A DNA stretch of 64,000 nt from Armigeres subalbatus (Eukaryota > Arthropoda > Insecta > Diptera > Culicidae). Each line of letters begins with the position of its first letter. Positions within the stretch are counted from its first letter, which is position 1. The notes beneath the pieces are model-generated. The model was not told where the DNA came from and did not search any database. It saw nothing but the letters and a program-made list of their open reading frames with translations. Shown one piece after another: positions 55,815-64,000 of the stretch. The translations under genes were made by a program, and so were the position numbers. The stretch spans positions 221,822,307 to 221,886,306 of the forward strand of contig NC_085141.1 of assembly GCF_024139115.2 (NCBI RefSeq), in the 5' to 3' direction.

Positions 55815-57139
55815 TATCATGTACTTCGTCTTCGACGTGTTGATGACTAGTCCGATCCGCTTGGCTTCCCTCTTCAGTCTGATGTAGGCTTCCTCCATCT
55901 TCTCAAAGTTACGTGCCATAATATCTATGTCGTCGGCGAAGCCAAATAGCTGGACGGTCTTATTGAAAATTGTACCACTCGTGTTAATCCCTGCTCTTCG
56001 TATTACCCTTTCAAAGCGATGTTGAATAGCAGACACGATAAACCATCACCTTGCCGTAACCCTCTGCGGGTTTCAAAGGGACTCGAGAATGCCCCTGAAA
56101 CTCGAACTACGCACATCACCCGATCCATCGTCGCTTTGATCAACCGTGTCAGTTTATCCGGAAATCCGTTTTCGTGCATTAGCTGCCATAGCTGGTCCTG
56201 ATCGATTGGATCATATGCGGCTTTGAAGTCGATGAATAGATGATGTGTGGGCACGTTGTATTCACGGCATTTCTGCAGTACTTGGCGAATAGCTAACACC
56301 TGGTCCGTGGTGGAGCGTTCGCCCATAAAACCTACCTGGTACTACCCCACGAGCTCCCTTGGGTGCTAGTCGACGGCATAAAATTTGGGAGAGTACTTTG
56401 TAGGCGGCGTTCAGCAATGTGATTGCGCGGTAGTTGCTACAATCCAGCTTATCGCCCTTTTTGTAGATGGGACACACGACACCTTCCATCCACTCCTGCG
56501 ACAAACTTCCTCCTCCCAAATCTTGGTAATGATCCAGTGCAGCGCTCTAGCCAGAGCCTCACCACCGTGTTTAAATAGCTTTGTTGTTCTTCAGCCGGCT
56601 AATCTCCTCCTGGATTTCCTGGAGATCCGGGGCCGGTAGAATTATGTCCTGCGCGCGTTCTCCCAGGTCCATCATCATACCGCCATCTTCGTCTGCCACA
56701 TTGCCATTCAGGTGTTTTCGTAGTGCTGCCGCCACCTTTGACTCACCTCACGCTCGTTTGTAAGAAGGTTCCCGTTTATGTCCTTACACATATCAGGCTG
56801 TGGCACGTGGCCCTTACGTGAACGGTTCAACTTCTCATAGAACTTTCGTGTGTTATTAGCGCGGTACAGTTCCTCCGTCTCTTCACGGTCTCGATCTTCC
56901 TGCTGACGCTTTTTCCTCCGGAAAATCGAGTTTTGTCTGTTCCGCGCCTGTTTATATCGTGCCTCGTTCGCACTCGTGCGGTGTTGTAGCAATCTCGCCC
57001 ATGCTGCATTCTTCTCTTTTACTAACTGCTCACATTCGCCGTCATAACAGGTCGTTTCTCTGCTCCGGGGGCACCGTGCCAAGTGCAGCGGTTGCGGTGC
57101 TACCAATGGCGGATCGAATATCTCTGCAGCCATCTTCAA
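55815..57139 (-). pseudogene. RTE linker and reverse transcriptase
   Basis: The linker (57,139-56,708) is basic and holds QARNRQNSIFRRKKRQQEDR. RT pieces follow in shifting phases: [20 protein letters not shown] with NYRAITLLN (56,519-56,262), then [25 protein letters not shown] and LRQGDGLSCLLFNIAL (56,326-56,003), then the catalytic FADD in GFADDIDIMARNF (from 56,036). At least three frame changes separate them. The catalytic Asp pair is present. Confidence 0.85.
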
Positions 57140-57227
57140 GAGACGCTGCGCCTAGCTGCTCTTCCGTTGGGAGTGCCACTTCCAGCTGCTGCGCGTATTC
57201 TTGGCTAGTCTATCGTCTTGTAGCCGC

Positions 57228-58118
57228 TCAATATAAAGCCGCGGCGTTCACTCTCGACGCGTAAGCGTACACCGTCGAGAGTTTTGAGCGCAGGCATACC
57301 GCAACGAGGTAGTGGTTTGATTCAATATTCGCACTGCGGTAAGTGCGTACGTTTGTGATGTCAGAGAAGAATTTACCGTCGATTAGGACGTGGTCGATTT
57401 GGTTTTCCGTTTCTTGGTTAGGTGATCTCCATATGGCCTTGAAGATATTTTTGCGAGGATAGAAGGTGCTTCGGACTACCATTCCGCGGGAGGCTGCGAA
57501 GTTTATGCATCGTTGGCCGTTATCATTCGATACGGTGACCGGTCTATACATTTCCTCCCTTCCTACTTGAGCGTTCATGTCGCCGATGACGATTTTGACG
57601 TCCCGCAGTGGGCTTCCATCGTATGTCTGCTCCAGCTGTACGTAGAACGCTTCTTCATCGTCGTCGGGTCTCCCTTCGTGTGGGCAGTGCACGTTGATGA
57701 TGCTATAGTTGAAGAAACGGCCTTTTATCCTCAGCACATCCTTACGATGATTGGCTGCCACATAATCACGCGTTGGCGCATCTTGCCCAGCACTATGAAG
57801 CCGGTTCCCTGCTCGATGGTGGTGCCACAGCTTTGGTAGAATGTAGCCGCTTGATGCCCGCTTTTCCATTAACTTCTGTCATGTCCAGTAGATTTTCCTG
57901 GGCAGCGCCACGACATCGAAGTTGCGGGGATGTAGTTCATCGTAGATTATCCTGTCGCAACCTGCGAAGCCTAGCGACTTGCAGTTCCATGTTCCAAGCT
58001 TCCAATCGTGATCCTGTATTCGTCGCCCAGGTCGTTGCTGATTGTACTGAGTCGTATTATCTTCTATGTCGTTCGTAATAGATGTTTTAAAGCGCGGTTT
58101 CATTGGGCCCTGGTGCAA
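57228..58118 (-). pseudogene. RTE endonuclease
   Basis: The first piece (58,118-57,879) has LGTWNCKSLGFAGC and DVVALPRKIYW, where the usual LQE catalytic Glu motif reads LPR. A frame change follows, then 57,869-57,228 carries IVIGDMNAQVGREE and NQIDHVLIDGKF. The final catalytic S-D-H triad reads S184-N185-H186 (codon AAC, 57,317-57,315). Two active-site substitutions imply a dead nuclease. Confidence 0.8.
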
Positions 58119-58399
58119 ACCTCCTCCTGTCTTGTCGGAGGCCGTCGTGTCAGGGGCTGTTTAGCGGCCCACCTAACACCAGGACTTGGGCTTGTGGCGC
58201 TTGAGCGGCACACGGTCGCTTTGGCGGAGCTCTACTTGCGGATTCATGCAGCTTTTTATAGAGGTTTAACAGGGCCCACTGTCAAACCCCACCACATCCT
58301 AGGCAGGCGCCACAACTCGCAGATGGCCTGGGGAGAGATCGTCAAGTCTTTGGACATAGTCCCTGCTGCCCCTGATGTTTATACGATGCAAAATTAAAA

Positions 58400-60685
58400 A
58401 CATACATGTTACCATTTTGACACAAATCCTGAACTGGACTAAGTTTCCTAACACTGGCGTCTTAGCGCCTAAAAACTAAAATTTCCATCGGTTTTTGGTA
58501 CGGAGGAATCAATATCCTATAGAAAAAGCTCTGTCAATAAAGTTGAAGCAGTAACGAGTAGAGAAGAAACAGTAACATAGATTAAACTTCCTGGGTGGGA
58601 AATGACGCTCCTAATTTCGGAGAATCAGAAAAAAATCCCAAAACTCTAGTCGTTGACAATAGTCACGATGACTACTTCAAAAACCTCCAAAAGTTCTCTT
58701 GGTCCCATCGCACACCGCAAAACTTTCCAAATCAATATTGTTTGCTATCGGAAGATCTTCTCAAATGTTACCTCTGACATAAAGGAAAATATCAATCGGC
58801 ATAATTTAATATTAATTCTATTCATCCGGCTTTAAAACCGAATTTTCTATACTTGTATTCATAGTTCCATCTATCCACGTGCCGGCTGGTTTTATTACAT
58901 GCATGTTTGCATCAAGCTGAGCAGCATCATAACGTAGTTAAAATGATAAAGAGCACCATTGGCTGCCGCTGACGGCTGCTTTTTGGTACCGCAGATTATG
59001 CATACTCTATCCCAACCAAAAGACCATCAGCAGCCACATAACTGAACTTTCGAGGGTAGGTTTAATGTAGTAGTTCCTATTGTGAGCAACCCATCAGGAG
59101 ACAGCAGCTGTAAACCGAAGAAGGGCACATGTAGGCCAACACCATGCAAACATGCGAAGGCTGGGCTCTGGTGGCACTTCCTTTTTCTCCTTGTTCTTTA
59201 TTTCTTTTGAAATTTCTTCGGCACATAGACATCGCCCCACATCCGCACCACGTGGCTGAAGATGAGACCTTCCAATCCAATCCAACAGCATAGTGTCGAA
59301 CAAACAGGCAGGGAACCTTTTCCGCTCGGTGCTGTTTGTTCGCTTCTGTGCTCACGGACGGCTGTTGGGCAAAGCTGGGCAAAGGCTCATAATAAAGTTG
59401 AATTTATCATAATTGAATAGTTTCATTTGAGTTTCTTGAAATTTCATATTTCCTGAATTATGAATGGTGAAAATTTTTTCTATTTGTCTTCACGTATGAA
59501 AATTTATATTACTATTTTTTTCTTCTTTTTATTATATGTGATGTACATTTAAGAATTTTTAAATAAATTTCTGTTACACTACCTAGTTTTGATTAGGGGG
59601 CTTTTACCAGACAACGTTTAATAACCTGTTTTGTTATATCCTTGTTAACATTATTGATTCTCTCATAGATTTTTATCTTTATTATGGGCCGTGTTGATCT
59701 TAGTCTCTCACACAGTACTATTTCGACACTCGATACTCGTCACTTCTGTTCCGATTCGGTTCCGTTTCGAAGGGCTTCGTGTCAACGAGAGGAGAGGAAA
59801 AACTGCCCTCGAAATGCTTTCGAGTATTTAATGCGTGTGTGGGTATTTTCATCAGGATTATTTTTCAACGGGTGTCCGTCCGCTCCGGCGACGGTGTCTC
59901 TGTCTTCACATGACGGGCGAAAGTTTTTTTTTTACGGATTGAAATGAAAATAATCTTGTAGGTGAGCTATAGATAGGTGGATGGCAGTTATCCTGTGCAT
60001 CTGTAGGTTGGCATCTGCTCACAATCTGGCAGGCTCTGCTGGCCCTCAATATGTGCGCTTTCCTTTCTGAAGTGAGGGTATTATGTGTGGTCGCGGAAAT
60101 ACGGTTCCGGTTTTCCGAATGAATTAAAATTAATTACTCTCGGCAAAGATGAGAAGCATGACATGTGTTACATTGCATTATTACCATTATTTGCTTTGTT
60201 GAAATGTATTTTTCAACGTCCCATACAGCAGGAAAGCATTATATATCAATGATTAGTTGCTCGTGCATGTCAGAATTGTTGATAGGATTATGACTTATAT
60301 TTATTGTGTTCTGTGCGATTGGTTTTTATAGAATGCATACATTTGTGAATTCACTTTTTATAATTTAAATGAATGACAGCATATATAAATTATTAATAAG
60401 AATATTTTACATGTTGATGAATATATTTTTTTCTTATGAGGAGAACTCAACATTTCATTTGAAACAAAAATTATTGGAAATCGGTTTACTAAGTTTCTTT
60501 TAACAAATACCTACTTTCAGATACAGATTCGTTATTTTTTGCATAAGTAGGAAATATGTAATCAGACATTCAAAATATGCAAACGGAGTTAGAACACTGA
60601 CCCACTAAACGCACCCACAGCTTGTTTGTCTTTATTTTTGAGATTATCATCCCGTGGCTCATTTCGTGAGATAATATTTTACAAT
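58400..60685. other. No recognisable gene
   Basis: AT-rich. Frames at 59,077-59,382 (minus) and 59,684-59,947 (plus) are unrecognised. I see no repeat family. Confidence 0.35.
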
Positions 60686-60698
60686 AACAGAATACAAT

Positions 60699-60963
60699 GC
60701 GGTAAGACGCGCGGCTACAAAGCAAGACCATGCTGAGGGTGGCTGGGTTCGATTCCCGGTGCCGGTCTAGGCAATTTTCGGATTGGAAATTGTCTCAACT
60801 TCCCTGGGCATAATAGTATCATCGTGTTAGCCTCATGATATACGAATGCAAAAATGGTAATCTGGCTTAGAAACCTCGCAGTTAATAACTGTGGAAGTGC
60901 CTGAACACTAAGCTGCGAGGCGGCTCTGTCCCAGTGTGGGGATGTAATGCCAATAAGAAGAAG
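60699..60963 (+). mobile_element. Feilai-type SINE, full length
   Basis: The head GGTAAGACGCGCGGCTACAA contains an A-box-like segment, and GGTTCGATTCC (60,746-60,756) is a perfect B-box for Pol III. The body has the family's GCCTCATGATATACGAATGC and CACTAAGCTGCGAGGCGGCT, and the tail is AATAAGAAGAAG. An exact 13-bp duplication AACAGAATACAAT flanks it (60,686-60,698 and 60,964-60,976). Feilai is known from Aedes aegypti. The minus frame across it is not a gene. Confidence 0.88.
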
Positions 60964-60979
60964 AACAGAATACAATACA

Positions 60980-61478
60980 TTCTGAATAAAATTAATTATT
61001 GGCTTGGATCTTGTGTTGTACATTTTCCAGTCCGAATGACACAGCTTGTTAGTATCAGCCGATGGGTCCTTCCAGCAGATGGGCCGAAGCTACTCTAATG
61101 GTCTTAGGGACTCCTTTAGGTTTGCACGTGTCGAAACACTCGTCGACTTCCCGGATGACAAGGCCGATGTGCATCATTCACGCGATAACACAGGTTGTGT
61201 TTCGTGGTACTGTGGTGTAGACGGATATTTCTCTAAAACACATCAAGTGCGTGCTTTTCAGCTTCTGTAGGTTACAGTTAACTCTAAGCGCGCTTGCCGA
61301 GTTTGGGCCTAATGATAGATATACCACGCCCAGCCAGTAGCCTACGTTTCTCGGGTACTTATTCAAAAGGACGTATGTGATTTTGTTTTCAAAGATCCAA
61401 ACGTCGATTTGTCCAATCTGATGGCACTCCCATGCAAATCGTCACCTCAGACAGAATTGGGGAGGCTCCGGCTACCTT
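60980..61478. other. No recognisable gene
   Basis: Spacer between the SINE and a LINE scrap. The small frames at 61,046-61,366 are unrecognised. Confidence 0.35.
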
Positions 61479-61489
61479 TCATTTATTTA

Positions 61490-61850
61490 GTTTACATCTT
61501 AACAGATAACACTGAATCATCAATTTGACGCCACAACACACGGTTCCAGGCCGCATCTCTACATCCTCGAATACGCCCCACGCTCGCCAAGTCGTTTTGC
61601 ACCTGGTCTGCCCACCTCGCTCGCTGCGCTCCACGCCGTCTCGTACCTGCCGGATCGGAAGAGAACACCATCTTTGCAGGGTTGCTGTCCGGCATTCTTG
61701 CAACATGCCCTGCCCATCGTACCCTTCCGGCTTTAGCTACCTTCTGGATACTGAATTTGCGCTAGAGCTGGGCGAGCTCGTGGTTCATTCGTCGCCTCAA
61801 TATCCAAATCTGTGGTACTTATGACGGTGTTGCTGAGTCGGGGGCCTCTA
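61490..61850 (-). pseudogene. RTE-type LINE C-terminal scrap
   Basis: On minus: MPDSNPAKMVFSSDPAGTRR followed by RGAQRARWADQVQNDLASVG and an N-R-V-L-W segment, matching the C-terminal region of the element at 55.0-55.4 kb but more like the scrap at 17.9 kb. The 5' side is truncated near 61,850. Confidence 0.75.
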
Positions 61851-61859
61851 ATTAGGTAA

Positions 61860-63700
61860 GTACTACATCAATACTTCCTTCCCCTCCGAAGTTACGCTGA
61901 AGATGAGCGTGGCCAGGAGTAGTAATCCTCGTGTTTTTGTAAGGATCACATCCACCTTGATTTCTGATAGTAATCTGAATGGAGATTTCAAAAGAAAAAC
62001 ATGAGTATCACTAGTGTCCAATCTACGAAGTACATCGTAACTATGCTATGCTATGCTAAATATCTTATTCGGGGAAATGTCATTTTCGAGGAAATGTCAT
62101 ATTCGGGAACATGGTGGTTTTTTTCCGGAGCAATGTTATTTTCTCTCTGTTTTATATAACTCTCCGTAGGACAGAGAATACATGCTCCAAATTTGTTGGA
62201 AATTGGTCAAGTTGTTCAGAAGTTACGATAACCATACAATATCCCTTCTCCACATCTTCCCCTTTTCCAGTAATTTTCTAATCCCCACTATAATCATCTT
62301 TTTGTGAAGAGAATATGTGTTCAAAATTTGGTAGAAATTTTGGTAGTAATTGTTATGTTAAACATTACCTTCATTTTCACACGTTTATGAAAAAATCTTG
62401 AAAAACTACCATTCGCGTATAACATTTTATCTCTAGATTATTGGATTTGGCACCCAAGTACAATTTCTAGCGTTAAGGGTATTGCAGGGCTGGTAGCTAT
62501 GAATGCTGTTCAAAATAGTGACTTTAGTGACCAACGATAACGAAAAAGTGACCAAATAGTGACTTTTGTATGAAGTTTTGCACCGGGTATAGAGCTTCAT
62601 TAGCATTCCCTGACGGTGAACTATTTAGACTCACAAAGCTTGTAAATCTTTGGAAGGACCATTTGTTTGAAAAATATAAAGTAATTAAAATATTGAAGAA
62701 ACTTTAAAAATGCCTTTAACCCTCTAATCTAGATTTTCTATATCTTGTGGTTTTTCCTTTTGTCAATGGTTTTCTCCCACAAACCATTTTGCTTTCTACA
62801 TCCCGATAACCTCCCCATCTCGATATATCTCTATCTCGATGGGTTCTGGTAATACTAGACCATCTCTGGGCAATAACAAACACATCAAAACCAAGAAATA
62901 ACATATTTTTTGTTGTCGTTTTTTTCATAGCAGATCTAGTTTCCATTTCAATTTTTCTTCTATTGCTCGATGGACTCTTCAATATTGAGATGTGGAGAGG
63001 CGACTGTACGATTTTAACTGTCATTAAACTATGGTTTAATAAAAAATTTAAAATAGTTTTTGAGATTTTGAACTCGACGTGGCATTCTGAGGAAAATTTT
63101 GAAAATCCAATAAAACCATGGTCTCTTATTAGAAATCCAGAAATTGTTATAAACTTAAGTTTCTAAATGGCAGACTTTATTAAAGGTAATTCAAAACAGG
63201 GTGGCCAAAAAATCTCGAGTTGAAAAAATAATTAAAATCTAATTAGTTTTTAGTTTTATTTTAGATTTAAAAACGCGACCAATTCATTCACCTCCACACT
63301 TGTTTTTTGGGTATCTATAAGGTACACTGGGGGAAGTGGAAAAGGAAAAATCGATAGTGCATGTTTGAATTAGTGTAAAACCAGTTTAAATGATTTAAAT
63401 GCGTTCAATCAAAATGGACTATCAAAAACAGTCAATTTTGCACCAACTGTGCGGTAATTCGTACCATTTTGGTCGCTTGAAATGTATGGAAATAGATTTT
63501 AAAATTAGGAGTTGTTTTTCCACTTACTCTAGTGGGATGGGGTAAGTGGAAAACCCATGTTACCTTGACCTTCAATAGTGATGAGTAGTTACATATAACT
63601 AAAATCAATACGATCATTGCTCTGAGCATCTTTTGTGGATTAATTTCATTAACTTAACGGAATAGATCCTCAAGGAATTCTCGTAATAGCTAGGGGAGCG
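61860..63700. other. Unassigned DNA with minor repeats
   Basis: A short (ATGCT)n run lies near 62,041-62,056 and ATTCGGGGAAATGTCAT-type repeats at 62,070-62,110. Near 62,490-62,570 AGTGAC-rich text (AAAATAGTGACTTTAGTGAC) recurs. AAGTGGAAAA and TTTTCCACTT pieces at 63,335 and 63,518 are opposed but too short to call. No gene is seen. Confidence 0.35.
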
Positions 63701-63703
63701 CTG

Positions 63704-63870
63704 GTTTTGCCTTCTCGAACACTTAGTGTACGTAAAGTCTATATATTCGCCCCAAAGATGAACTTTTTAAAGGAAAAATGGGACTTACAGGGTTATAAAC
63801 TAATCAACTTGGTTTAACGAATTGAGATGATGTCTGTATGTGCGTATTTGTATGTATGTGTGTGCGCAAA
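63704..63870 (-). mobile_element. TIR element family T1, reverse partial copy
   Basis: TGCCTTCTCGAACACTTAGT is the family tip, and AATTGAGATGATGTCTGTAT the conserved inner segment in reverse. The other end was not found before the window edge. Confidence 0.5.
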
Positions 63871-64000
63871 GCACGTACAAAATTATCAGCAATTCTTAAG
63901 CACTTGTCCTTAACCAATTTGTTCGTAAAAAAATTGCATTCAACGGCGAAACTTGTTATGAATAAAAATTAATGTGAATTATACAATATGTTTACCTATA

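Larger units (their letters stand above)
55000..58390 (-). mobile_element. RTE-type non-LTR retrotransposon, decayed
   Basis: On minus: a leader (58,390-58,120), endonuclease (58,118-57,228), linker (57,139-56,708), reverse transcriptase (about 56,600-55,815), C-terminal domain (55,706-55,021) and a short AT-rich 3' end (GAATAAATAATAA). The single-protein order and motifs such as FIDFKAAYD and LRQGDGLSCLLFNIAL fit RTE elements of mosquitoes. Several frameshifts, one MITE insertion and an endonuclease active-site change make it inactive. The 5' limit is approximate. Confidence 0.85.

Noticed and set aside
58120..58390. HDV-like ribozyme at the RTE 5' end
   Set aside because: Such ribozymes are known in some RTE and R2 elements, but I could not fit the double pseudoknot to this leader. 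An Infernal search would decide.
1..64000. CRISPR arrays, bacterial operons, riboswitches, integrated viral genes
   Set aside because: The sequence is eukaryotic. Tandem repeats lack unique spacers, and no viral capsid, glycoprotein or polymerase motif outside the retrotransposons was recognised.

Overview
This looks like a gene-poor, transposon-rich piece of a mosquito genome, most likely Aedes. The strongest evidence is a full-length SINE at 60,699-60,963 that I recognise as Feilai, with a tRNA-like head, a GAAGAAG-type tail and a perfect 13-bp target duplication. An RTE-type LINE, a Ty3/gypsy retrotransposon, many small inverted-repeat elements and long 24-bp and ~50-bp minisatellites agree with this. 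I find no intact host protein-coding gene. Nearly every long open frame is either retrotransposon protein or an artefact of a repeat whose period is a multiple of three. I could run no search, so family names rest on recognised motifs.

Layout. 1-8.3 kb: degenerate GGAATTCC-type repeats, a foldback element carrying a tRNA-like sequence (576-804), a ~51-bp minisatellite (about 1.78-2.94 kb), small terminal-inverted-repeat (TIR) elements and unassigned DNA. 8,288-16,036: three tandem copies of a ~2.58-kb unit, the third a mosaic of the first two. 16-18 kb: repeats carrying histone-type 3' hairpins, then a LINE scrap. 18.3-24.5 kb: a ~50-bp minisatellite split by a 4-kb LINE and at least three DNA elements, one of which carries a 62-bp retroposon. 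24.5-30 kb: small foldback elements and unassigned DNA. 30.06-31.5 kb: a 24-bp satellite.

31,497-50,347 is the most striking part, a three-level nest. The outer layer is a foldback element with ~1-kb inverted arms around oppositely oriented 24-bp arrays. Its left arm is split by a 13.2-kb Ty3/gypsy retrotransposon (31,974-45,147, minus strand, TSD ACAG). That element's RNase H coding sequence is in turn split by a second, 4.2-kb foldback element (35,307-39,509), flanked by TA and built of ~151-bp repeats in inverted arrays.

50-64 kb: unassigned DNA, dispersed TIR elements, a transposase scrap, a decayed RTE LINE on the minus strand (about 55.0-58.4 kb) interrupted by a 105-bp MITE, the Feilai SINE and another LINE 3' scrap.

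Nothing here works together as a pathway. The genes are retrotransposon gag, protease, RT, RNase H, integrase and endonuclease, and each coding set carries at least one break. The value of the window is its readable insertion history: several exact target duplications date events relative to one another.
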